DNA of 64,000 bases from Deltaproteobacteria bacterium. Lineage in GTDB: Bacteria > Desulfobacterota > Desulfobulbia > Desulfobulbales > JAJRZW01. Made by a program: the position numbers and the translations under genes. Below the pieces are notes generated by a model. That model worked only from the letters and a program-made list of their open reading frames with translations, had not been told where the DNA came from and made no database searches. Location: contig JAJRZW010000064.1 of NCBI GenBank assembly GCA_024275015.1, positions 30,814 through 94,813 on the forward strand, read 5' to 3'. Within the stretch, counting starts at the first letter, position 1. Each line of letters opens with the position of its first letter. Positions 1 through 9,458 of the stretch are shown piece after piece.

Positions 1-1204
1 GGAGGTTCCACATCGGCAGGAAGATAGACAGGGCGATAAAGGCGACCATGATCCCTAAAAACAGGAGGAGCAGGGGTTCTATCAGGGTCGCGAGGTTTTT
101 GATGGTGTAGTCGGTTTCCATCTCATAATAATCGGCGACCTTGGCCATCATGGTGTCGATCTGCCCCGATTCCTCACCGATGGCCAGCATGTGGGATATC
201 ATTTCCGGGAAGATACTGTGGCGGCTGATGGCGGTGAAGAGGTCGGCGCCCTCACGTACTTCCCCGGTGATCTGGTGCAGTTTTTCAAACAGCACCAGAT
301 TGCCCAGCGCCGCCCCGGACAGGGTGAGGGTCTTGATGATGTCAATACCGCTGCTGGTCAGAACCGCGAAGACCCGGCAGAAACGGGAGAGGTGGATTTT
401 GAGTGCCAGTTCTCCCATCACCGGCACCTTGAGGAGTAAACGATCCAGGACTATCCGGCTTCCCGGCCTTTTTTTCAGTTCCCGGAAGGCCATGATCGTC
501 AGTATCACCACCACCAGGATCATCTTGTAGTGGCCGGAAAAAAAAGAGCTTATGGCAAGCAGCATCCGGGTCGGCAGCGGAAGGGCGACCTTTGAGGCGG
601 AATAGAGATGGGCGAATTTGGGGACCACGAAGGTCATGAGGATGAAGACGGCGATGAAGATGGCGGTGACCACGATCTTGGGGTAGCGGGTGGCGGATTT
701 TATCCGTTCCCTGACGTTTTTTTCATTTTCCAGGAGCTCGGCGAGATAGAGAAAGGAGTTGTCAAGGTTGCCCGACTCCTCGCCGATCATGATTACGTTT
801 AAAAAGAGCTGGTTGAAGATCGTCGGCTGCGCTCCCATGGCCTCATGGAGGCTGGCGCCGCCCTCGATGGCCATGGCGATCTCGTCCACCGCCCGGGCCA
901 GGATCGGGTTCGCGGTCTGACGGGACATGATCTCAAGGGTACGCAGGATAGGAACTCCGGCACCCAACATGGTCGCGGTCTGACGGCTGTAGAGGATCAG
1001 ATCCTCAAGGGTGACCCCGCGAATCCGGTCAAGGATACCCGGTTTTTTCTCCTCTGCCTTTCCCTCGTCTTCAACCTCGATTCTGATCGGGATAAGGCCT
1101 TGGCTATCGAGCCAGTGTTCTACCTGGCCCATGATTTCGGCGGTATGGTGGCCACTTTTCAGGTTACCGCTGGCATCAAGTGCCTCAAAATGGAACAGGG
1201 CCAT
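1..1204 (-). CDS. mshG: MSHA/type IV pilus inner-membrane platform protein, GspF/PilC family (3' end cut by window)
   Basis: The reading frame runs leftward from the ATG at 1204 off the window edge, so it is missing from the ORF track; I translated about 401 residues by hand. It starts MALFHFEALDASG and carries two GspF-type domains. The first has YSRQTATMLGAGVPILRTLE followed by a hydrophobic segment (VVTAIFIAVFILMTFVVP). The second has SRFCRVFAVLTSSGIDIIK and ends in a hydrophobic stretch finishing SIFLPMWNL, typical of the last residues of the family. GspF proteins form the inner-membrane platform that the assembly ATPase drives. It follows mshE by 3 nt, as in MSHA loci. Only a few C-terminal residues should be missing. 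Family assignment is firm; the MSHA name rests on context. Confidence 0.9.
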   Translation of the reverse strand, partial: MALFHFEALDASGNLKSGHHTAEIMGQVEHWLDSQGLIPIRIEVEDEGKAEEKKPGILDRIRGVTLEDLILYSRQTATMLGAGVPILRTLEIMSRQTANPILARAVDEIAMAIEGGASLHEAMGAQPTIFNQLFLNVIMIGEESGNLDNSFLYLAELLENEKNVRERIKSATRYPKIVVTAIFIAVFILMTFVVPKFAHLYSASKVALPLPTRMLLAISSFFSGHYKMILVVVILTIMAFRELKKRPGSRIVLDRLLLKVPVMGELALKIHLSRFCRVFAVLTSSGIDIIKTLTLSGAALGNLVLFEKLHQITGEVREGADLFTAISRHSIFPEMISHMLAIGEESGQIDTMMAKVADYYEMETDYTIKNLATLIEPLLLLFLGIMVAFIALSIFLPMWNL

Positions 1205-1207
1205 TTA

Positions 1208-2851
<1,644 letters not shown>

Positions 2852-2854
2852 GGT

Positions 2855-3715
2855 TTACGGTTTCCCGAATAATTTTCTCATGTTTGCCGCAAGCCCGGTC
2901 TGCCTTTTCAGTCGTAGCGAGGCCGCGGCCTCGCGGATAGTCTTCTGGTGTAGCTCGCCGCCGTTGGCGCATGCGACCAGCAGGGCCCGGCCCATTGTTT
3001 TGTTTATCAGTCGGGGACAACCGCCGGTATGGTTGAACAGTTCTCGCCGGGCCGGGGGGGTAAGACGCATATCGCCGCGACCGGCGCGGGAAAAACGGAA
3101 ATTCACATACAGGCCGGTCTCCTTTTCCGAGAGCGGGGTCAGGGTCTCCATAATCCCGACCCGCTGCCTCAGCTGTCTGAGGTGGGGACGGGCGAGCTTT
3201 GCCTCGAGTTCAGGCTGGCCGAAGAGGATGATCTGTAGCCATTTGCTTTTGTCGGACTCAAAGTTTGACAATAAACGTAATTGTTCAATGCTGTCGTCAT
3301 TCAAATCCTGAGCCTCGTCCACTACCACCAGGAGTTTTTGGTTTCTTTCGGACAGACGGAAGAGGTAGTCGTTCAAGGCCCGTAGCAACCGGTCAAGGGT
3401 GGCGCGGGCCAGTGATTTCTCCGCAAACCCGATATCGCACAGAATTGACTGGACCAATTGTCTCGGAGTCAGTTGCGGTGAGAGCAGAAGGGCGGTGACG
3501 AATTGTGACCCCATCTCCGCCAACAGCATCCGCAGCAACATGGTCTTGCCGGTGCCGACCTCGCCGAGCACGACAATAAAACCGTCGCCCTGGTTGATCC
3601 CGAACCTTACCGCGTCGGCCATGGCCGTGTGACCCCGGGAAGGGAAGAAAAAATCCCGGTCCGGGGTCAGGCGGAAGGGGTCTTCCGTGAATCCGAAGAT
3701 CTCAAGATGTTTCAT
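2855..3715 (-). CDS. mshM: MSHA biogenesis ATPase, ExeA/MshM family AAA protein
   Basis: An ExeA-like AAA ATPase of 286 residues. It begins MKHLEIFGFTEDPFRLTPD, the usual N-terminus of the family, with Walker A GEVGTGKTMLLR and Walker B LLVVVDEAQDL. The ORF track extends it upstream to 3772, but that extension lies inside mshL and has no family similarity; I start at the ATG at 3715, which overlaps the end of mshL by 14 nt. ExeA/MshM proteins are thought to help multimerise or place the secretin by binding peptidoglycan, though this short version shows no obvious C-terminal peptidoglycan-binding domain. It sits between the secretin and the assembly ATPase, its normal place in msh loci. Confidence 0.87.
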   Translation of the reverse strand: MKHLEIFGFTEDPFRLTPDRDFFFPSRGHTAMADAVRFGINQGDGFIVVLGEVGTGKTMLLRMLLAEMGSQFVTALLLSPQLTPRQLVQSILCDIGFAEKSLARATLDRLLRALNDYLFRLSERNQKLLVVVDEAQDLNDDSIEQLRLLSNFESDKSKWLQIILFGQPELEAKLARPHLRQLRQRVGIMETLTPLSEKETGLYVNFRFSRAGRGDMRLTPPARRELFNHTGGCPRLINKTMGRALLVACANGGELHQKTIREAAASLRLKRQTGLAANMRKLFGKP

Positions 3716-4973
3716 GCCCATCCGTCGGTTCGTCCATGTCGGTCCCGGCCTTATCGTTAGTCTCGAAATCAACTATCCTCGGAGTCAGAAATACCAGAAG
3801 TTCGGAGCGTTCATTTACCTTTTCGGTGTTGCGGAAGAAATGCCCCAGCAACGGTAATTTTGATAATATCGGCACCCCGCCTTTCTGGTGGTCGCGGCTC
3901 TCAAGGAGGATGCCGCCGATGACCACCGTGACCCCGTCGGCGAGGATGAGGTCGGTGGTGATCGCCTGTTTATTGATCAGCGGTTCGCTGCCCACCTGGT
4001 TGTTCTGGTCAACCGAGTCGTTGGTCACCGCGATATCAAGCTGGATCCGGTCGCCCGCCATTACCCGCGGGGTGACCTTGAGGCTCAGGTTGGCCTCGCG
4101 AAATGAGGTGTTTTGGATATTGTCGGTGGTCTGGGTGGTGTAGGGAACCTCCTTGCCCTGTTTAATTTCGGCGGTACGGCCGTCGAGAACCATAATTTCG
4201 GGGGAGGAGAGGATGTTGAGTTTGTTTTCCTGTTCCAGGGCCTGGATGTCAACGGAGAGATCGAGGCTGTTCCTGAGGAATCCAATATTGAAATTGCTGT
4301 TATGGTCGACACTCAGATCAATTACCGAGGAGATTGGATTAGCGGTCTGGAGGTTATTGTAATTCCATCTGATTCCGAGCCTCTTTTTTGCCTCCCTGGT
4401 GACGGTGACGATCCTCGCCTTGATGTGGACCTGGGATACCGGCAGGTCGATTTCAGCCAACATGTCCCGGGCAAGTTTCAGGTTTTCGCCGCGATCGTGG
4501 ATCACCAGACAATTGCCGCGGTTGCTTTTGACCACTCTTCCGACCGGGCTCAGGATCGCCTTGATTTCATCGGTATGATCAGCGATTTTGCTGTATCTGG
4601 TACAGAGCCTGATATTGGCCATATCACGTTTGGCCTGGTGAAAATCTTTTTCGGTCTCGACCATGATTATCCCGTTTTTGACCCGGTAGCGCAGATTCTT
4701 TTCGTCAAGGAGGAGAAGAAATACCTGGTCGAGATTGACATCGTCAAGGTCGAGATTGGCCCTACCCTTTATCTTGCCGGATACGAAGACGTTGACTCCG
4801 GCCTCACGACCGAGTGCGACGAGGAGGGTGGCAAGAGCAAAATTTTTGCCGTGGATACTGATTTTTTTTGCCGCCATTCTTTCCATCGGCAGGGACGGCG
4901 TCGATCCTGCCGGCGGCGGGACGGCAATAACCAGGATCAGGGCGGCACAGGCAGTCAGGAGATATTTTTTCAT
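3702..4973 (-). CDS. mshL: MSHA pilus secretin, PulD/PilQ family
   Basis: A 423-residue secretin with an N-terminal signal sequence (MKKYLLTACAALILVIAV). A secretin N-domain follows (LATLLVALGREAGVNVFVSG), then a KH-like N1 region, and the C-terminal pore domain with NILSSPEIMVLDGRTAEIKQGKEVPY and VTVVIGGILLESRDHQKGGVPILSKLPLLGHFFRN split over the end, both typical of the PulD/PilQ pore. It forms the outer-membrane channel for the pilus. It is somewhat shorter than MshL of Vibrio, with the difference at the N-terminus. Its start overlaps the mshK-like stop by ATGA and its end overlaps mshM. Function is secure; the MSHA name comes from the neighbours. Confidence 0.92.
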   Translation of the reverse strand: MKKYLLTACAALILVIAVPPPAGSTPSLPMERMAAKKISIHGKNFALATLLVALGREAGVNVFVSGKIKGRANLDLDDVNLDQVFLLLLDEKNLRYRVKNGIIMVETEKDFHQAKRDMANIRLCTRYSKIADHTDEIKAILSPVGRVVKSNRGNCLVIHDRGENLKLARDMLAEIDLPVSQVHIKARIVTVTREAKKRLGIRWNYNNLQTANPISSVIDLSVDHNSNFNIGFLRNSLDLSVDIQALEQENKLNILSSPEIMVLDGRTAEIKQGKEVPYTTQTTDNIQNTSFREANLSLKVTPRVMAGDRIQLDIAVTNDSVDQNNQVGSEPLINKQAITTDLILADGVTVVIGGILLESRDHQKGGVPILSKLPLLGHFFRNTEKVNERSELLVFLTPRIVDFETNDKAGTDMDEPTDGHETS

Positions 4974-5404
4974 GGTCTGTTTCCTTTTCCGAGCCTTAAT
5001 GAGGGCATATCCAGGCGGATGGTTTGTTGGCTCCTGCCACGGCGCAGGGTGATGCGGTCGGGGGCGATTGTCTCTATCCGGTAGCCCTCTATGGTATCGT
5101 TAATGGTTAGGATTTTGCCGTTGACAAGAACCAGGGGGGTGTCCGGATTGTAGATGATACCGTCAAGGCGGATCAGATTTTTTATATTGCCTAGTTTTTT
5201 CCGGCTCAGGTCATCGAACTTTTTTTGTTGTTTCCCGGGCCAGTTGAAGGGGTCGCGGATGGCCGCTGTCTCCGGCCCACGAGGCGGCGTTGGCAGGAGA
5301 TTCTCCCGCACGATCAGAGTTGTAAAGGTGGGACCGGCCACGGCAATATTGGCGGTGGCTTCAGTGGTAACAACCGCGGCTAACAGCAACGGCAGCAGTT
5401 TCAT
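4970..5404 (-). CDS. mshK: MshK/PilP-like pilus assembly protein
   Basis: A 144-residue exported protein with an N-terminal signal sequence (MKLLPLLLAAVVTTEATANIAVA). It has a proline-rich stretch with RDPFNWP and a C-terminal segment with the GspC/PilP-like pattern: LIRLDGIIYNPDTPLVLVNGKILTIND, then IEGYRIETIAPDRITLR. These short beta domains, whose sequence says that a stored value is set and then acts on the next component, are seen in MshK, GspB and PilP proteins that link the inner-membrane complex to the secretin. It overlaps mshJ and mshL by ATGA on both sides, so it is translationally coupled to them. Sequence is weakly conserved, so the symbol leans on position. Confidence 0.68.
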   Translation of the reverse strand: MKLLPLLLAAVVTTEATANIAVAGPTFTTLIVRENLLPTPPRGPETAAIRDPFNWPGKQQKKFDDLSRKKLGNIKNLIRLDGIIYNPDTPLVLVNGKILTINDTIEGYRIETIAPDRITLRRGRSQQTIRLDMPSLRLGKGNRP

Positions 5405-6063
5405 CCCTTGTCCCTCCGGTCTTTCAGTTTGTTTCTGATCAGCGTCAGGCTGAAATCCACCCGGCCCAGGGGGGTGCGGGTCAGGGTCATACTGTCGATA
5501 TTGCCGATCTCCGGTTTGGCCTCAAGAAAGATGAGATAGGAGAGAAAATTTTTATAGGTCGCCCTGCCGGTGAGTTGGGTCGGGTACAGGGTGAAGGGGC
5601 CGGCGCTGCGGCTTTCCGCCATGCTCATGCTCACAAGTTTCTTGTCAAAATGAAAGGGTGCGTTTCGGTCGGTGGTGAAGATAACCCGGTTAAACCCGGC
5701 GGCACTGCCGTAGGCCTGCCAGTGTCGCCGGCGGAAGTCAAGCTCGGTTTCAATGAGCTTTATTTTTTTCTGCAGCATGATTTTTTTTCTTTGCATCTGC
5801 CCCAGAACCGGGGCCGTTGCGGTGGTGCCGGGCAGGCCGGAGGCGGTGGCCCGGGCCTCTTGTACCCCAACGTTGAGTCGCTGGAGTTTTTTTTCCATCG
5901 GCGCCAGAATAAACTGACGTCCGGCGTGAAAGATAAGGACAATAATCGCGGTGCCGAGGATAAGTACCCGGGATGCGTCCCTGACCCCCTGATCGGTCTT
6001 GAACAGAAAGACCAGGTTGTTCAGATTTGAGAATGTTTTTTTTATCAATCCGCCGGAAGTCAT
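5401..6063 (-). CDS. mshJ: MshJ/PilO-like inner-membrane pilus assembly protein
   Basis: A 220-residue protein with one membrane segment near the N-terminus (SRVLILGTAIIVLIFHAG). A coiled-coil periplasmic part follows (MEKKLQRLNVGVQEA, QRKKIMLQKKIKLIETELDF), then a ferredoxin-like C-terminal domain (TGRATYKNFLSYLIFLEAK, IDSMTLTRTPLGRVDFSLTL). This is the layout of PilO, GspM and MshJ. It would partner the neighbouring MshI-type protein in the inner-membrane alignment complex. Its start overlaps the mshI stop by ATGA. PilO-like architecture is clear; direct MshJ similarity cannot be proved by eye. Confidence 0.75.
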   Translation of the reverse strand: MTSGGLIKKTFSNLNNLVFLFKTDQGVRDASRVLILGTAIIVLIFHAGRQFILAPMEKKLQRLNVGVQEARATASGLPGTTATAPVLGQMQRKKIMLQKKIKLIETELDFRRRHWQAYGSAAGFNRVIFTTDRNAPFHFDKKLVSMSMAESRSAGPFTLYPTQLTGRATYKNFLSYLIFLEAKPEIGNIDSMTLTRTPLGRVDFSLTLIRNKLKDRRDKG

Positions 6064-7658
6064 TTTTTGGTCCTGTCCTTGTCGGGACTAAGGCTGAACG
6101 CTGCCTTGAACGTCAGCGGCGCCTGGGGATTGTCGGTACGGTCTATATCATTTAAGGAAAAATCCGTAACCTGCGGCAGGTTGCGGAGGCGATTACTCAT
6201 GAGTTCGATGGTCTCGTGATTTACCGCCTGGCCATGGATCTCAACCCCGGCGCCGTTAAAATCTATTCTATCACAGCGGACCTGCGGCGGCATGGTCTGG
6301 CTGATGATCTTAAGGATGGCGGCGTAATGTCTTTTTTTCAACATCGGGCTTTTTAGAGGCAGAAGTTGTTCTTTCAGGTCTTTTTGTTTCAGGTTGAGTT
6401 CGCGAATCTGCCGGGCAAGATTACCTCTGCTGGCGCTGATAATCATTACCGCCTTTTCCTTTGTCTTTAACGAGGCGAGAAGGGCGGTGGCGTTATGGCT
6501 TTTGCGTTCGAGGTCGAGGTAATTTGCCCCTAAAAAAGTGAAGAGGATGATTGCGGTGGTGGTGATTATCAGCACTGGTAACTTTTTGAATTTCTGGGCC
6601 AGGGGTTCCGCCGGCACCAGGTTGATCCGTTCAAGACCGATGTCGTGGTCGATGGCGGCGCCGATGGCCAGGGCATTGGCTAACCGCTTTTTTCGTCCCG
6701 GGGTTCCGTTGAGCAGGGTTTCGGTATCCATCTCATTATGGCGGGAGACACTTACGGACAATGCCTCGATAAAATCCCCTTCCCCGGCCAGAATGAGTCT
6801 TTCAATAGGGGCCCCCTTCATGATCGCGCTGTAGTAGTCCCGGCCCCTGATGATCTCAAGGTTTAATTGTTCGAGATAGATTTTCCACGGATTGTTCTGT
6901 GGTTCCGTGTTTTCCATTACCGGCACGGCCATTTCCGGTTCCGGACTTGCCGAGAGGGAAAATGCGGAGAGGATATCGTCGCCGGCGCCGGTGGTTGTCG
7001 GCTGATTTTCGTCCGTGTTTTCGAGGACTTCGAATGGGGCGTCGGGGGTTGCGAGTTTTACAACCCGAACCAGGCGTAATACCCCGGCCTCGTAAACTCC
7101 CTGGGAGATGAAATTGTTATAGACTATCGCGGTCAGGACGGTTTTACCCGGCGGCAGCCTTCCCATGGTGCCGAGGAAGGCAAAGGCCGAAAATACTCCG
7201 GGCTCGATATTGACAAGTTTTACCCCGGCGCCGGTCAGTGCCGTTTTCAGCCCTCGTTCAATAAGCGCCGGCAGGAGAAATACTGCGATCCTGACCGAGT
7301 CTTTTTGTCTTTTTACCACCTGCCAGTCATAGACAAAATCGTTCAGGGGACGGTCAATGGTCTTGCCGAGATAAAACGGGAGGACCCTGGCGATGGCCTC
7401 TTCGTTGCTCAGGGGCAGATTGAGGGTGACGGTTTCAAACAGGTTCAGGGGAAGGGAGGCCGACAGGGCGCCGCGGCGACCGGCAAGGCTGTCTCCCAGG
7501 CCGGAATACGTGGCCGCGGCGGCCGGGTCGCCGGGAAAGTGCGCTATTATCTCAACCGTGGGAAGGGCGTTGGTTGTGGGGATTATTTTACAGAGGACGG
7601 CCTCGGTCGGTCCTGCCACCAGGGAAAATATCCCCCTTTTCCGCCCACTTATCTTCAT
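6060..7658 (-). CDS. mshI: PilM-PilN fused pilus assembly protein (MshI/GspL-like)
   Basis: A 532-residue protein joining two modules that are separate genes in many type IV pilus systems. Residues ~1-350 form an actin-like PilM domain (VTLNLPLSNEEAIARVLPFYLGK, GKTVLTAIVYNNFISQGV, PIERLILAGEGDFIEAL). One membrane segment follows (LPVLIITTTAIILFTFLGANYL), then a coiled coil and a PilN-like periplasmic domain with the typical ILKIISQTMPPQVRCDRIDF. This matches GspL and MshI, which recruit the assembly ATPase on the cytoplasmic side and bind PilO-like partners outside. The start overlaps the TPR gene stop by ATGA, and the stop overlaps mshJ the same way. Confidence 0.82.
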   Translation of the reverse strand: MKISGRKRGIFSLVAGPTEAVLCKIIPTTNALPTVEIIAHFPGDPAAAATYSGLGDSLAGRRGALSASLPLNLFETVTLNLPLSNEEAIARVLPFYLGKTIDRPLNDFVYDWQVVKRQKDSVRIAVFLLPALIERGLKTALTGAGVKLVNIEPGVFSAFAFLGTMGRLPPGKTVLTAIVYNNFISQGVYEAGVLRLVRVVKLATPDAPFEVLENTDENQPTTTGAGDDILSAFSLSASPEPEMAVPVMENTEPQNNPWKIYLEQLNLEIIRGRDYYSAIMKGAPIERLILAGEGDFIEALSVSVSRHNEMDTETLLNGTPGRKKRLANALAIGAAIDHDIGLERINLVPAEPLAQKFKKLPVLIITTTAIILFTFLGANYLDLERKSHNATALLASLKTKEKAVMIISASRGNLARQIRELNLKQKDLKEQLLPLKSPMLKKRHYAAILKIISQTMPPQVRCDRIDFNGAGVEIHGQAVNHETIELMSNRLRNLPQVTDFSLNDIDRTDNPQAPLTFKAAFSLSPDKDRTKK

Positions 7659-8233
7659 CTTGTCACCTTTTTGCCCCGGTTAAGCGTCGGATCTGAGTCA
7701 GGGGTGATCCCATGGGTCTTTATGATTTCAAGGTTGCGGATAAGGGCTGGGTTGTCAGGGGCAATGGCGGCGGCAAGGTGGAATTTTTCCATCGCCGGGC
7801 CGAATAGACCCAGCTCGCTCAAGGCGACAGCCATGTTGATCAACGGTTCGGGGCGGCGGGGGGCAAGTCTGTTTGCTTTTTGGAAAAGTATTATCGCCGG
7901 CCAGTATTTTTTTTCATTCACAAGGCGGCAGGCCTTGAGGTTTAAGGATGCCGGGTCATGGACAGGGGCTGGGGCTATGGTCTTGCGAGGAGGCTGAATA
8001 TTAATGCCCGGCGCGGATTTCAGAGAGGTCGTCTCATGGCTGCGATGGTGGGATACGCGACCGGCATAGGTCCAAAGGACGGCGACCACGAGCACGGTGA
8101 TTATCGAGGACAGTAAGAAAAAACGATGCTTTTGCCGGAGACTGTTTCCACCTCTGCCGCCGGTTCTCACGCCGTCTGCGGGCCGCGCCTCATTTTCCCG
8201 AATTTTTTCCAGGGTTTCAAAGAGTTTGCTCAC
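7655..8233 (-). CDS. TPR-containing membrane protein of the MSHA operon (MshN-like)
   Basis: A 192-residue protein starting at GTG 8233 with a good upstream GGGAGAG. It has a cytoplasmic N-terminus (SKLFETLEKIRENEARP), one membrane segment (FFLLSSIITVLVVAVLWTYA), and a periplasmic part with about three TPR-like helical hairpins (ACRLVNEKKYWPAIILFQKA, PLINMAVALSELGLFGPAMEKF, AAIAPDNPALIRNLEII). MshN of Vibrio has the same membrane-plus-TPR plan but is longer, so this is a possible short MshN. It overlaps mshI by 4 nt and follows the pilin gene by about 20 nt. Confidence 0.7.
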   Translation of the reverse strand: MSKLFETLEKIRENEARPADGVRTGGRGGNSLRQKHRFFLLSSIITVLVVAVLWTYAGRVSHHRSHETTSLKSAPGINIQPPRKTIAPAPVHDPASLNLKACRLVNEKKYWPAIILFQKANRLAPRRPEPLINMAVALSELGLFGPAMEKFHLAAAIAPDNPALIRNLEIIKTHGITPDSDPTLNRGKKVTR

Positions 8234-8254
8234 CGTCTCTCCCGGATCTTTTTG

Positions 8255-8851
8255 TTACCACTGCGCCGGTCGGCGGTCGCTGGAATCGACATTGTCGGTC
8301 AGGGGGCGGTCGTCGTTGACAAAGAATACCGCCGCCACCTCGCGGCCGTTGCTGTCGCGCTCGTTGCCGGGATAATAGGCCCAGCAGGTGGCCTCATTGG
8401 CTTTTCTGATGGTCGCCCGGATATCGGCGACGGTCCGGGCGGTTACGGCGGAGGGATTGTTAGCCATTCCCGGCGGCATGTCGGGGAGGTTGCACGGCGG
8501 CAGGGAACGGTTCTGCTCAGTGGAATAGGCGTCGGAGCGGACGATGCGCAGGTATTTTAATGATTCCGGTCTTGAGGAGAGACGCAGTTCATTGAACTGC
8601 ATTTCGGCAAGGGTCGGCCAGTCGGGATTGGTTCCTTGGGGGCCGGTATTGAGGCCGGATGCCATGATTTTGGCGTGCGCCAGTTCCACTCCGGCGCGGA
8701 TGGCGGATAATTTTCCTTTGGTCACCGCGAGCTTCGCTTCTTTCTGGAGATTGAGGTAATAGGGTACCGCCACCGCAGCCAATATACCGAGGATGATAAT
8801 CACAATCAGCAGTTCTATCAGGGTAAAGCCTTGAATTTTAGTCTTTTTCAT
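8255..8851 (-). CDS. Type IV/MSHA-type pilin (PulG-like major pilin candidate)
   Basis: A 198-residue prepilin with a very short leader (MKKTKIQG) and a strict type III signal, GFTLIELLIVIIILGILAAVA, including the Glu at +5 of the mature protein. The globular part is hydrophilic. The short leader and its position next to the assembly genes suggest that this is the main pilin of the locus (MshA/MshB role), while the longer-leader proteins upstream are minor. A 91-nt gap with a possible promoter separates it from mshP, the largest gap in the operon, so it may have its own promoter. Confidence 0.85.
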   Translation of the reverse strand: MKKTKIQGFTLIELLIVIIILGILAAVAVPYYLNLQKEAKLAVTKGKLSAIRAGVELAHAKIMASGLNTGPQGTNPDWPTLAEMQFNELRLSSRPESLKYLRIVRSDAYSTEQNRSLPPCNLPDMPPGMANNPSAVTARTVADIRATIRKANEATCWAYYPGNERDSNGREVAAVFFVNDDRPLTDNVDSSDRRPAQW

Positions 8852-8898
8852 GATTTTTCCCGGTGCTTTGTGTAACTGTAATTTCCAGTTTTAAGTAC

Positions 8899-8926
8899 TT
8901 TATGTGAAAATTCAATAAGATGGCAA
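8899..8926 (-). promoter_or_regulatory. Possible sigma-70 promoter before the pilin gene
   Basis: On the minus strand TTGCCA (8926-8921) and CATAAA (8904-8899) are separated by 16 nt, in the only sizeable AT-rich gap of the pilus operon and ~50 nt before the pilin ATG. It would let the pilin be made in excess of the minor components. Match to consensus is moderate. Confidence 0.35.
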
Positions 8927-8942
8927 GGATTAATAACAAAAA

Positions 8943-9458
8943 TCATAAAATATATTTCACCTGAATCTTGCGGACTATACTGCCGATACTGCCGCGGGAT
9001 TCCAATGCCGCCGGAGCGTCGGGGGCGGTAAAGGTGTCGTTGCTGATGCTGCCGTTTACTCCTTCAATGGTCGGAGCGATGAATCCCGTACCGCCGCCGT
9101 CGTGATCGAGGATCTTCAGTCTCGCGGTGGATTCGGCGGTATAGAGAGCCTGGGCCCAGATGCGGGCCTCGGCCGAGCCGGTGGCGGTGGACTGCAGATG
9201 TTTTGCCGCAAGGAGCCCGAAGAGGCCCAGAAATACGACGGCGAAGATGGCGGCAATGATGCCGAAACCGGATTCAGAAGCCGGGAACCAGAAGACAGAA
9301 GACAGGTGGGGGGGGGGATTTTCGTTTTGCGCCGGGAACCGTAGCTGTCTTCGTTCCTTCCCGGCCGTCGCCGGAGCGGCTGGGAGCATGGTCTGAACCG
9401 GCGCGCGGCCATCAACCGCACCACCCTCTTTCTTCTGGCTTATGATATCACGGAACAT
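8943..9458 (-). CDS. mshP: Minor pseudopilin, MshP-like
   Basis: A 171-residue prepilin-like protein. The ORF track starts at 9509, but the ATG at 9458 (MFRDIISQKK) has an AAGGAGG about 12 nt upstream and overlaps the mshO stop by 11 nt. The long leader (~60 residues) ends SESGFGIIAAIFAVVFLGLFGLLAA, which is a hydrophobic pseudopilin helix without the usual Glu at +5, as in MshP. The rest is a small polar domain. A run of nine C residues on the coding strand (9316-9308) lies in the leader, so slippage there would switch the gene off. The leader shares a stretch with that of mshO. Confidence 0.72.
   Translation of the reverse strand: MFRDIISQKKEGGAVDGRAPVQTMLPAAPATAGKERRQLRFPAQNENPPPHLSSVFWFPASESGFGIIAAIFAVVFLGLFGLLAAKHLQSTATGSAEARIWAQALYTAESTARLKILDHDGGGTGFIAPTIEGVNGSISNDTFTAPDAPAALESRGSIGSIVRKIQVKYIL

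Noticed and set aside
4113-5084. 323-aa plus-strand ORF
   Set aside because: Antisense to mshL, which has complete secretin motifs.
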